Source: Micropterus salmoides | Lineage: Eukaryota > Chordata > Actinopteri > Centrarchiformes > Centrarchidae | DNA length: 64,000 nucleotides | Direction of reading: 5' to 3' | Assembly (NCBI RefSeq): GCF_014851395.1 | Contig: NW_024040040.1 | Coordinates: forward strand, 24,037,000 to 24,100,999 | Shown: piece by piece, positions 11,431 through 21,253 of the stretch | Layout of the letters: every line of letters starts with the position of its first letter | Position numbering within the stretch: the stretch's first letter is position 1 | Notes under the pieces: generated by a model | What the model was told of the DNA's origin: nothing | What the model saw: the letters and a program-made list of their open reading frames with translations, nothing else | The model's database searches: none | Position numbers and translations under genes: made by a program

Positions 11431-11540
11431 CAGTTGGAAGATGAAGGACATTTAGTCAGGTGTGAATGAAGCTGTGAAGATTCACAGAAGATCTCTTTGG
11501 GAAATTGTTTAACACCTGTCCAAAGTCAGGCTGCTGCTAG

Positions 11541-11541
<1 letters not shown>

Positions 11542-11572
<31 letters not shown>
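11542..11572 (+). repeat. (TG)n microsatellite
   Basis: About 15 uninterrupted units, 112 bp after the previous GT tract. Confidence 0.95.
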
Positions 11573-11573
<1 letters not shown>

Positions 11574-13037
11574 CACTGTTGGACTTCTCCACGTGCATCT
11601 CTCTTTGACACGTCCTCACAGTCTGCCACATGTAGCACACGTGCTGAGGCCACGGCTGCTCCTTACTGTCCATCATTTCTAGACTAACTTCCCACCTAGC
11701 TGCAGTGATGAACAAGTGCAGCCCAGGGCCCCGAGCCCCTAACATCCCTGTTAGGCGGGATTAAAGATTTAACAGAACACACCTAGCGCTGCTGGCCATG
11801 GTCAGAGGTGAAACCTACTTTAAGCTTTCAACCAGAGAGAAACACTGCTGTAAGGTTTAAAGCACGCTGATGGTACCTTGTGGAGTTTGGACCTTAGGGG
11901 GCAGTAGTCCACAACAATTAATTCTGGGTCATCACATAGGCTGAGCATTATGATTGGGCCGGTAGACGTTACCATCATCCATCGGCGATGGCTGACAGAT
12001 GGTCGATGGTTGAGCAGGCATCATAATTGTAAAACCCCGCCCCCCAGGCAAAAAAACTTAATTTTTCACATAATACCGCCATGTGACATTATTATTATAA
12101 ATTATAAATAAGCGTCACACCTTCCTTGGAATTCTCTTCTCCCCACACTCAGGCACACAAACACAAGAGGCCTACACCTTAGTTAAACACACCGGCTTGC
12201 CCCGCCTTTTTCTGTCTCCTCCCCGCCCGTCTACTCCACTTTCTTCATCAGCAGTATGTTTTATAAAGTCGCCTAAAAGACACAGAATTCTTCTTTTTTC
12301 CAATAACGCGATCCGTTATCACGTCAGCAGTTGAGCCGCTTGTGGGCTGCACTCTGTTCAATGCTGCTTTACCTGGCCCGTGCTTGTAAAATATCCACTG
12401 TGACTTGTAACGTAATAGGCTACCAAGTTTTTAACTGAGTGTAGTCCCCCCCGGTGTCATCGTCATCGTGACAGTGTAGAGCAAAACACTGGGAGAGGGA
12501 GGGGTGTAACAAGCAACAAGGTCCCAGTAGGAATGGAAGCCAACACAGGCCATCAGGGTGGAAGATGATATCAGAGGACGAGAGAGAGAGAGACACATCT
12601 ACATTATGCCTGTGTTGGTGATTGATCACAAAGACAGAGTGGCAGTCCATCAGAGTAAGTGAGCTCTCCATCATCCGGCCTGACAGAAACAGGTGATGGG
12701 TCAGTTTGATCTGCTTCTCACTAAATATAATGTACAGCCTTTTAATCCAACATCAAACCTGGCTGGCAGCGCACAATTACTGTGGGATAAGACACATAAA
12801 GACGTTTAGTGGCTGGTGTCCTGTTCCTATCTTTCATTGAACCATATATGCCTGTTTACTCTTATATTGCATTCACATACAGATATCAGTGTTTCCCCTA
12901 CGAAGGATTTGTAGCAGCAGAGGTGAACCAAAACATTTTTTGAGCATAGTGCGCCCTGCGGTATGTCTGCATATAAAACCTGCCTGTGGTAGCCGTCCCC
13001 CGGCATCTCCTGTGCAGCCAGGAAAGGGGGGGGCTGG

Positions 13038-13640
13038 GTGACTGTCCGAAGGAGGAATAGTCATAAGCATTCAAAGTCCACGGGGTACCATCAACCTGTT
13101 CACGTTTCTAACAGATTTTCCCCACTCAGCGACACACCCGCTGAGAAACCAACTCTGATCATTGGCAGCTCCATTTTGAGAAACGTGAATTTAGCGAAGC
13201 CAGCGGCCATAGTTAAGTGCATCCCTGGGGCCAGAGCGGGCGACATTGAGTCTTATTTGAAACTGCTGGCTAAGGATAAACGTAAATACAGTAAGATTGT
13301 TATTCACGTCGGCGGTAATGACTCCCGGTTACGCCAATCGGAGGTCACTAAGATTAATGTTGAGTCAGTGTGTACATATGCAAAAACAATGTCGGACACC
13401 GTAGTTTTCTCTGGACCCCTGCCAAATCTGACCAGTGATGACATGTATAGCCGCATGTCGTCATTCCGCCGCTGGTTGTCGAGGTGGTGTCCAGCAAACG
13501 ATGTGGGCTTTGTAGATCATTGGCAGACTTTCTGGGGAAGACCTGGTCTGATCCGGAGAGACGGCATCCATCCCACTTGGGAAGGAGCAGCTCTCATTTC
13601 TAGAAATCTGGCCAAGTTTATTAGTGGACCAAATCCATGA
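13038..13640 (+). CDS. L2 ORF1: SGNH-hydrolase-like protein
   Basis: A frame of about 200 residues with the SGNH-esterase blocks in order: IIGSSILRN (block I, nucleophile Ser), IHVGGND (block III, Gly/Asn region) and DGIHPTWEG (block V, catalytic Asp and His). The N-terminus is basic (VRRRNSHKHSKS). Such esterase domains are known in ORF1 of L2 and CR1 elements; their exact role in retrotransposition is unsettled. The frame starts at a GTG (13038) where an ATG would be expected, so the start codon may have mutated. The interior is intact and all three catalytic blocks survive, in contrast to the ruined ORF2. It ends at TGA 13638-13640, after which the same frame stays open into ORF2. Confidence 0.85.
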   Translation: MTVRRRNSHKHSKSTGYHQPVHVSNRFSPLSDTPAEKPTLIIGSSILRNVNLAKPAAIVKCIPGARAGDIESYLKLLAKDKRKYSKIVIHVGGNDSRLRQSEVTKINVESVCTYAKTMSDTVVFSGPLPNLTSDDMYSRMSSFRRWLSRWCPANDVGFVDHWQTFWGRPGLIRRDGIHPTWEGAALISRNLAKFISGPNP

Positions 13641-13666
13641 CAACCCAGAGTTGAGACCAGGAGGCA

Positions 13667-13864
13667 GAGTCGCAGTTTAACACACTTCTCTGCCCTTCTT
13701 TTTCAGCAGTTACCCACCCAAAACCCTACGCAGAGTCGCAGTCTAACACACTTCTCTGCCCTTCTTTTTCAGCAGTTACCCACCCAAAACCCTACGCAGA
13801 GTCGCAATCTAACACACTTCTCTGCTCCTCCATTCCAGGAGTTACTTAGTGAAAATCCTATAGA
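13667..13864 (+). repeat. 66-bp tandem repeat, three copies, at the ORF1/ORF2 junction
   Basis: Units begin at 13667, 13733 and 13799 (GAGTCGCA...). The first two are almost identical and the third is more diverged and partial. 66 bp is 22 codons; in the frame shared by ORF1 and ORF2 each unit reads LTHFSALLFQQLPTQNPTQS or a close variant, with no stop codon. Confidence 0.9.
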
Positions 13865-13868
13865 GACG

Positions 13869-16858
13869 GTGTCTGCCCCCCGACCATCGAAATTATTTAA
13901 ATCAAAGGTAAACAGAAGAGGAGCTGTACATAAAAACCTCATAAAAATTAAAACCACAAGAGCAATAGTGCAAATGAATAGGAGAGTTAAATGTGGACTC
14001 TTAAACATCAGATCTCTCTCTTCTAAAGGTGTACTAGTAAATGAACTAATATCAGATTATGATATTGATTTATTTTGTGTTACTGAAACCTGGCTGGGTG
14101 ATGGAGAATATGTTAGCCTAAATGAATCCACCCCTCCCAGTCATATTAATACTCACATTCCTCGAGGCACAGGCCGAGGAGGTGGAGTTGCAGCTATCTT
14201 CGACTCTAGCCTACTAATCAGCTCTAAACCTAAACTAAACTATAACTCATTTGAAAGTCTTGTTCTTAGTCTGTCGCACCCAAGTTGGAAATCACTGCAA
14301 CCAATTCTCTTTGTTATAGTGTACCGAGCACCTGCCCGTATTCTGAATTCTTATCTGAATTTGCAGAGTTTTTGTCAACTTTAGTCCTTAAAACGGACAA
14401 AGTTATTATTGTAGGGGATTTTAATATTCATGTGGATGTTGAGAATGACAGCTTTAGTACTGCGTTTATCTCTGTTAGATTCCATTGGCTTCTCTCAGAG
14501 TGTTCATGAACCGACTCACTGTTTTAACCACACCCTCGACCTTGTTTTGGTGTATGGTATTGAAATTGAACATTTAGTGGTGTTCCCACAGAATCCCTCT
14601 TTATCTGACCACTGTTTGATAACTTTTGAGTTTGTATTGCTGAACTACTCGCAATTGGGCAAAAATTTCTATACAAGATGTCTGTCTGATAGTGCTATAG
14701 CTAAATTTAAGGATGCGATTCCATCAGCTCTAAATACATTATCTAGTCACAAAGTAACGGAGGACTCCTATGCTAGTTTCAGTCCCTCCCAAATCGATCA
14801 TCTTGTTGATAGTGCTGCAGGCTCGCTGCGAATGACACTCGACTCTGTAGCCCCTCTAAAAAAGAAAATACTAAAACAAAGACGGTTAGCTCCATGGTAT
14901 AATACTGAAACTCGCAAATTAAAGCAAATATCGCGGAAACTTGAGAGGAATTGGCGTTCCACCAAAGTGGAAAATTCTCGTTTAATTTGGCAAGATAGTC
15001 TTAAAACTTATAGGAAGGCCCTCCGTAATGCTAGAGCAGCGTACTACTCGTCATTAATAGAGGAAAATAGGAACAACCCATAGTTTCTTTTCAGCACTGT
15101 AGCCAGGCTGACAGAGAGTCACAGCTCTATTGAGCCAAGTATTCCCATAGCTCTCAGTAGTTACGATTTCATGAGCTTCTTTAATGATAAAATTCTAGCT
15201 ATTAGAGACAAAATTCACCAAGACCTGCCCTCAACTGGCACCGACTTATCTCTTAACTCAGGAACCTTAGAAACAGCTGTAGAACCAGATACATGTTTAG
15301 ACTGTTTTGCTTCCCTCAATCTTTACCAACTAACTTCAATAATTTCTTCATCTAAACCATCAACCTGCCTCTTAGACCCCATCCCGACTAGGCTGCTTAA
15401 AGATGTTTTACCCTTAGTCAGCACCTCTATACTAGATATGATCAATCTATCTTTATCAACAGGCTATGTACCACAGTACTTTAAAGTAGCCGTAATTAAA
15501 CCTCTTCTGAAAAGCCCAAACTTGATCCGGATTTTTAGCCAACTATAGACCTATATCTAACCTTCCATTTCTCTCTAAGGTTCTGGAGAAAGCAGTTGCT
15601 AAACAGCTGTGTGACTTTCTACAGAACAATAGTTTATTTGAGGATTTTCAGTCAGGATTTAGAGCTCATCATAGCACAGAGACAGCACTGGTGAAAATTA
15701 CTAACGACCTCCTTATTGCATCAGACAAAGGACTTGTCACTGTACTGGTTTTATTAGATCTTAGTGCTGCATTTGATACCATTGACCATCAGATCTTATT
15801 GCAGAGACTGGAATATTTCATTGGCATTAAAGGAACCGCTCTAAGCTGGTTTAAGTCCTATTTATCAGATCGATTTCAGTTTGTACATGTTAACAATGAG
15901 TCCTCCATGCATGCCAAAGTTAGTCATGGAGTTCCTCAAGGATCTGTCCTCGGACCAATCCTCTTCACTTTATATATGCTTCCTTTAGGCAATATTATCA
16001 GGAAACATTCCATAAGCTTTCATTGTTATGCAGATGATACTCAATTATATCTATCGATCAAGCCAGATGAAACTCATCAGTTAGCTAAACTTCAAATGTG
16101 CCCTCAGGATGTTAAAACCTGGATGACCTGTAATTTTCTCATGTTAAACTCAGATAAAACTGAAGTTATTGCTCTGGGGCCTAAGCACCTCCGTGACGCA
16201 TTATCTAAAGATATAGTTTCCCTGGATGGCATCGCCCTGGCCTCCAGCACCACTGTGAGGAATCTTGGCGTTATCTTTGATCAGGACATGTCGTTTAAGT
16301 CTCACATTAAGCAACCGCCTTTTTCACCTACGTAATATTGCGAAAATCAGGAACATCCTGTCTAAAAATGATGCAGAAAAACTAGTCCATGCATTTGTTA
16401 CTTCTAGGCTGGATTACTGCAATTCCTTATTATCAGGCTGCTCGAAAAAGTCCATTAAGACTCTTCAGCTGATCCAGAATGCTGCAGCACGTGTTCTGAC
16501 AGGAACCAGGAAAAGAGATCACATTTCTCCTGTTTTAGCTTCTTTGCATTGGCTTCCAGTAAAATCCAGAATAGAATTTAAAATCATTCTTCTTACCTAC
16601 AAAGCTCTTAATGGTCAGGCACCATCTTATCTTAAAGAGCTCATAGTACCTTACTACCCCACCAGAGCACTGCGCTCCCAGAATGCAGGGTTACTTGTGG
16701 TTCCTAGAGTCTCCAAAAGTAGACTAGGAGCCAGAACGTTCAGCTATCAAGCTCCTCTCCTGTGGAACCAGGTTCCAGTTTGGGTTCAGGAGGCAGACAC
16801 CATCTCCACATTTAAGAGTAGGCTTAAGACTTTCCTCTTTGATAAAGCTTATAGTTAG
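13869..16858 (+). pseudogene. L2 ORF2: endonuclease-reverse transcriptase, frameshifted
   Basis: ORF2 nicks the target and copies element RNA. The endonuclease opens KCGLLNIRSLSSK (catalytic Asn) and continues FCVTETWL (catalytic Glu), VIIVGDFNIHVD and LSDHCLITFEF. The RT follows with LLDLSAAFDTIDHQIL, GVPQGSVLGPILF and HCYADDTQLYLS, so the catalytic Asp and YADD are intact. The C-terminus includes SRLDYCNSLLSG, ASLHWLPVKSRI and TFKSRLKTFLFDKAY. Frame changes occur near 14330, 14480, two single-base losses near 15525-15540 and one near 16305, plus a TAG at 15081-15083. The first in-frame ATG after the ORF1 stop is at 13974 (MNRRVKCGLL), just before the endonuclease; upstream the frame is open back to 13641. 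Confidence 0.9.
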
Positions 16859-17336
16859 GGCTGGCTCAGGTGAGTCCTGAACCATCCCTTAATTATGCTG
16901 CTATAGGCCTAGACTGCCGGGGGATTTCCCATGATGCACTGAGCTCCTCTCTCCTCTACTTTCTCTCCCTCTGTATGCAACCTCATCCCATTATTGCATG
17001 TTACTAACACAACTTCTCCCCTTTCTGGTAGTCTTGTGCTTTCTCGTCCCTCTCCTCTCTCCTCCTATCACTTCCTGCAGGTGTTTCTGGCTCTGGAGCT
17101 GTGGAGTCTGGATCTGTGGTTGCGGGTCACCTGCTGCCCCCGTGTTCCTGCTTGACACCCTCTGCTGCAACGACTATTGTTACTAGTCCTATTGTTATTA
17201 TTGTTATTATAACCATTAACATTACGATTGTTACCTACTATTAACACTATTATAAATATCTGTACCATTTTTCATTTAGTCTATAGCAACATCACCTTCA
17301 CTGTCTGTACCTCTGTGTGTATATTGTGTAGGCTGC

Positions 17337-17401
17337 CTCCCTCCCTCTCTCTCTCTCCCTCCCTCCCTCTCTCCCTCTCTCTCTCCCTCTCTCCCTCTCT
17401 C

Positions 17402-17449
<48 letters not shown>
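17337..17449 (+). repeat. CT-rich microsatellite inside the L2 3' UTR
   Basis: About 113 bp of CCCT/CT runs, ending in a pure (CT)n. It generates long Ser/Leu or Arg/Glu open frames on both strands that are not genes. Confidence 0.95.
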
Positions 17450-17453
<4 letters not shown>

Positions 17454-17697
17454 CAACCGGTCGAGGCAGATGGCCGCCCACCCTGAGCCATGGTTCTGCT
17501 TGATGTTTCTGCCTCTTAAAAGGAAGTTTTTCCTTGCCTCTGTCGCCTAGTGCTTGCTATTGGTGGGAACTGTTGGGCTTCTGTAAATATCATCAGAGTA
17601 CGGTCTAGACCTGCTCTTTTATGAAAAGCGCTGTGAGATAACTGTTGTTGTGATTTGGCGCTATATAAATAAAATTGAATTGAATTGAATTGAAAAC

Positions 17698-17982
17698 CTC
17701 AATACAATATGTCTCAGTGGCAATGCTGTTTGCGAGAAAGCGATGCACATCAGAATAGCATAAAATTTCAGTGTTTTCCCATAGTCTTAGATGCACATAT
17801 GTGGTGGTGATGATGGGGGGGTTTGGGGGTCCTACCCCAGGAAAATTTAGATTTTTCCAATGACAAATATGCAATTTCACATCATCTGGGACCATTTTAC
17901 CATATCTGTGAACAAATAGTTGGAAAAGCTAGAGTAGATAATAAATAAACAACCAGAAAGCATAAGGACTGAACTTGCTAAA
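17698..17982. other. Intronic DNA, nothing recognised
   Basis: Short spacer between the L2 tail and the solo LTR. Confidence 0.4.
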
Positions 17983-17987
17983 GAAAT

Positions 17988-18799
17988 TGTCAGGATTTGT
18001 GGGTGAGCGCAGAGGCGGTGAGAGCCCAAACGCAAGACACAGAGCAGGTTCAATTCCGAAAAGGTTTATTAAACAAACTAAAAGCGAGAACACTTACAAT
18101 GAGTAGCTGAGTCCAGGTAATCCAAAATAATGGTACAAACAAACCAGGTGATCCAACAGAGAAATCCAAGAGCAGGTGTAATCCAAAATCCAAAGAACTC
18201 ACAGGGAACAGACAGGTAACAGGATGAGACAGCGGATGCTACAACCACTACAACAGACACACACTACAATGACCAGACTGAGACTGAACAGAAACGCCAG
18301 GCATATATACACAGGGACTAACGAGCAGGGCAACACAGGTGACAGGGATCAAGGTTAACAAGGCAGGCAGAGAGACAGCAGGGAAAACAGAGAGGAGGGC
18401 AGGCGGGCAGAGACAGCAGGGGGGAACAGAGAGGCAGGCAGAGTGATAACTGGGGTAACAGACATAACCTAGGTTACTGGACGCTAAATACAGACATAAA
18501 CTAAGACACAGAACCATAATGCAGAACTAAACCTAAGATACATGACAGACAGGTACAAGGTGAGCTAAACAAAACCTGCGGATGAACAATGAAATAAACA
18601 AGGCTAAACAGAGAACACAAGACAAGGAACAAACCTCCAACAGAAAACATGGACCAACTGTTACACAGACCGGGGTAGGGAACAGAGACAGAACTCACCA
18701 GGACAACACAGACAACAGACTAGACAGAACCCCAAAACATAACAGACCAAAACTAACAGAGTGCAAAACTTAAACATGGCTGACAGGCAGAATGTGACA
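17988..18799 (-). mobile_element. Solo LTR (812 bp) with 5-bp target duplication GAAAT
   Basis: The termini form TGTCA...TGACA, the TG/CA inverted ends of an LTR, and both sides carry GAAAT (17983-17987 and 18800-18804). On the minus strand an AATAAA (in GTTTAATAAACC, near 18066) precedes a final part of about 80 bp, as expected for a poly(A) signal before R/U5, so the LTR points left. There is no internal coding region, so it probably arose by LTR-LTR recombination. A 5-bp duplication suits Gypsy, Pao or ERV-type integrases; which one is not decided. Confidence 0.8.
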
Positions 18800-18969
18800 G
18801 AAATTGTCTAGGGATGGAAAAATTATTTAGTTGTCGCTCCCAATTCTCTCTCCACAGTGATTTTACATTCATGGCACACTGTGTACACACTCCTGCACAT
18901 GCTTAATTGTGAATATGTAATACATCTCTTCACAATCAATTTGTTGAAAAAGGAAGAAAAAAATACTAG

Positions 18970-19036
18970 TGGCAAGTGAGGATTGAACACACAACCCTCC
19001 AAACAGGAGTCCTGTGCACTACCAACGGAGCTAATC
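18970..19036 (-). repeat. tRNA-like SINE head (pol III A and B boxes)
   Basis: On the minus strand an A-box-like TTAGCTCCGTTGG (19034-19022) is followed 34 bases on by a B-box-like GTTCAATCC (near 18988-18980). Spacing fits an internal pol III promoter. No acceptor stem forms and the anticodon arm is poor, so this is a tRNA-derived SINE relic rather than a tRNA gene. The SINE body could not be delimited. Confidence 0.5.
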
Positions 19037-19218
19037 AATCACACACATAGTAAATGTTGGAATATAAACGGTCAATTGACAATGTTCTGTCCCGCCATCT
19101 AAAGACTTGAAAATAATTTGGTCCGATGCCAGACTTATTTGCCGACCCCTGCTTTAGACCAACATTGTTTAAGTGCTGATCCAAAGATCAGTTGTGATTG
19201 GTTACAACATGGTATTAT

Positions 19219-20084
19219 TAGGGCCCAAGTATGAATCGTGCTAGGTCCCTATTGAAACTGTAAGGATTATTTTTAGGGCCCGAGCACGAGCCGTGCGAGG
19301 ACCCTATTGAAACTGTTGGGATTTTTATTTTTTTTCTGCAAAGTAAGCTCAAGTTTGGGGGCTTAAACATACTCGAAAACTCACCAAACTTTGCACAAAA
19401 TTCAGGAGTGGCGAAAATTTTTGTATTTTCTGGGTTTTGCGCATGGGCGTAGCAAAATGGCTCAATAGTGCCCCCTACAGTGCAGCCCCCGGACAAAGAT
19501 TAACCTAGATGTACGAAATTTTTGTGGTACGTGTATCATGTATAGTAAAGCCTCTTGGAGCCATTGCCTAAACCCAACAGGAAGCCATTTTGGATTTAAT
19601 GGTCATTTTTGGCGATTTACACACTCCATACTTTAACGAACTCCTCCTAGGGATTTGGTCCGACCGACTTCAGATTTGTGCTGTGCCCTCTAAAGGCATT
19701 GACGATGAAAAGTTGTGCTATCTGTGAGTTTTCGTCGATGGGCGTGTCCGTGGCGTGGCGTCAAAGATCAACTCTTCGCCATGACACAGGAAGTTGTTGT
19801 AACTTCAGTGTACATGCTCACATCTGAATAAAACTTTACGTGCTTGATAACTGTCCCACCCCGAACACATCTACACGCCAATATTAATTTATATTCATAG
19901 TGCCAAGTGCTATGTAGCACCACAAAGGGGACACAGGAAGTGACATATAACACCTTCATGCAGCGTCCGAAGCACGTAGCAAAGTCACAGCTGCACCGGC
20001 AGAGCTCCAGAATATGCAATGTGGCCGCCTCACACCCCGATGCGCTACATGTGCGAAGGCCCGCCCAACGCTGCTTGCAGCTTT
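19219..20084 (+). mobile_element. GGGCCC-end element, copy A
   Basis: It begins with two 55-bp terminal units (TAGGGCCCAAGTATGAATCG at 19219 and TAGGGCCCGAGCACGAGCCG at 19274) and ends in GCTGCTTGCAGCTTTA. The body contains the shared blocks CTCGAAAACTCACCAAA, GAACTCCTCCTAGGGATTTG, GGGCGTGTCCGTGGCGTGGC and GACACAGGAAG. No transposase is present. The same family recurs at 23921, 31611, 32202, 56623, 57629, 60358 and 61043. I know it only as a widespread teleost repeat type; I cannot name its superfamily. Confidence 0.75.
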
Positions 20085-20710
20085 ATTATCTATAATTATT
20101 TCATGAATTCTCATCTGAATGTAATAAGTTCAGCTGCTGGATACTTATACTGCAGTCTGAATAACTCCTATTGGTTCAGCAGTACTGTTTGCAAAGATGT
20201 GCACACAGATAGCAGACTCACTGGCACACAATGCTCATACAAGTATGCAAGGAAAATATGGAAAAGGAATATGATGAGACATGGTCTTTCTGTCTCCCTC
20301 ACACACAGTCACACAGTGCAGGGATCAGTTCCAGAGCATGCCTCAGAGCAGCAGTCTGAAGCATTCACACAGAGGATTTGCAGCATCTCTTTCTGCCTGG
20401 AGCAAAGAATTAAGAGCAGCCTTCTGCTTCACAGTGCAAACTCCAGTGCTTTTTTCTCCACCAGAGAGAAGACTGCCTACATTTCTGTGCTCTAATGTGA
20501 ACAACCAGGCGCAACACTGTGAACATCTTCCAGGAGAAACTGTCTGAAAACGAGTGCCGTTATCCTCATATTTAAAAGATATCAAGTGCCTTTGAGTGTG
20601 GTTGTTCAGAACAGGTACCCACAAGTACAACGTCAGTAACCTGTCCTGAGTGTAGAAAACCCACCTGTACGTAGTATAAGTCAATGCAGATGCTCAGTAT
20701 AAAAATATCA
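20085..20710. other. rsu1 intron, nothing recognised
   Basis: No transposon protein, SINE or second host exon is visible between GGGCCC-end copy A and the rsu1 exon. Confidence 0.45.
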
Positions 20711-20723
20711 GTGTGTGTGTGTG
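20711..20723 (-). promoter_or_regulatory. AC tract about 30 nt inside an rsu1 5' splice site
   Basis: On the rsu1 strand the intron begins GTAGTAAGTAATAATAAG and soon runs into (AC)6-7. It belongs to the pattern also seen after the exons at 26010 and 30020. Such AC tracts can bind hnRNP L or pair with GU tracts. Confidence 0.55.
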
Positions 20724-20752
20724 CATGAGTGTTACTTATTATTACTTACTAC

Positions 20753-20882
20753 TTATAGGTCTCTGAGCGAACATATTCAAAAACATGGGAGACGCCCAGC
20801 TGGAACTGGTCTGCGATGGGAGTGACCCAGGGATTGTTCTCCGCTTTAAACACCTGCTTAGGACCAGTCAGATCCAGATTAC
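20753..20882 (-). CDS. rsu1: rsu1 exon (C-terminal region after the LRRs)
   Basis: 130 bp encoding NLDLTGPKQV, FKAENNPWVTPIADQF and SHVFEYVRSETY, the RSU1-specific segment following the last leucine-rich repeat (about residues 200-243). The acceptor reads TATGTCTGCAG/GT and the donor AA/GTAGTAAG. It enters in phase 1 (the G of a GGT Gly codon is left by the previous exon) and leaves with AA of a Lys codon, so the final exon must begin with G. RSU1 is a cytoplasmic adaptor at integrin adhesions, binding PINCH in the ILK complex, and dampens Ras-to-JNK signalling. The sequence is intact and highly conserved. The last coding exon (about 35 residues, Lys-rich tail) was not found at lower coordinates and probably lies outside the window. 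Confidence 0.95.
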
Positions 20883-21253
20883 CTGCAGACATAGAGACAC
20901 ACTCATCACCTGTTTCTATGCAGCCCTGTAGGCTCGGGCGGTATGTGCTGGTATGTTCTTCAGACCCTTCTGACGTTTCACCAGGGTGTGCGGTGTGTAA
21001 TGCTATGTGTGTGTAAAAGTCATTGTAGAATGTTGGCTAGCCTCCAGTGCTGTGTGTCTTACGTGCAGTAATAGTCTTGCTGGAGGACCAGATGGCACTT
21101 GGATACTGACACATCAGCCTACTCTATGGAAGCATATCAGGGACTATATTGAAATTGTAACGTAAACTTGAAAATGAAAATGTAATTTTACAATAGCATT
21201 ATCATTTTCCACGTACTCGTATGGGCATTATATATATATATATATAAAACATA
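20883..21253. other. rsu1 intron, nothing recognised
   Basis: A short (TA)n run is at about 21228-21246, directly before the Tc1-type element. Confidence 0.4.

Larger units (their letters stand above)
10929..13037. other. Intronic DNA with two GT microsatellites, otherwise unrecognised
   Basis: Apart from the microsatellites listed separately I see no exon or transposon protein. CAGTGTTTCCCCTA near 12888 resembles a fish hAT-like terminus, but no partner end was found. 12020-12420 is GC-poor and contains no coherent frame. Confidence 0.4.
13030..17697 (+). mobile_element. L2-clade LINE, nearly full length, decayed
   Basis: About 4.7 kb holding ORF1 (SGNH-type esterase), ORF2 (endonuclease plus reverse transcriptase), a 3' UTR with a CT microsatellite and the diagnostic fish L2 tail GGCGCTATATAAATAAAATT followed by GAATT repeats (17659-17697). 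The two-ORF layout with an esterase-like ORF1 fits fish L2/CR1 elements. ORF2 carries at least five frameshifts and one nonsense codon, so the copy is inactive. I did not find a clear target duplication; L2 elements often lack one. Other pieces of the family are at 10435-10665 and 40744-41236. Confidence 0.9.

Noticed and set aside
17276..17503. Ser/Leu- and Arg/Glu-repeat open frames on both strands
   Set aside because: They are translations of the L2 CT microsatellite.
18960..19040. Functional tRNA gene
   Set aside because: A and B boxes are present but no acceptor stem and only a poor anticodon arm form.
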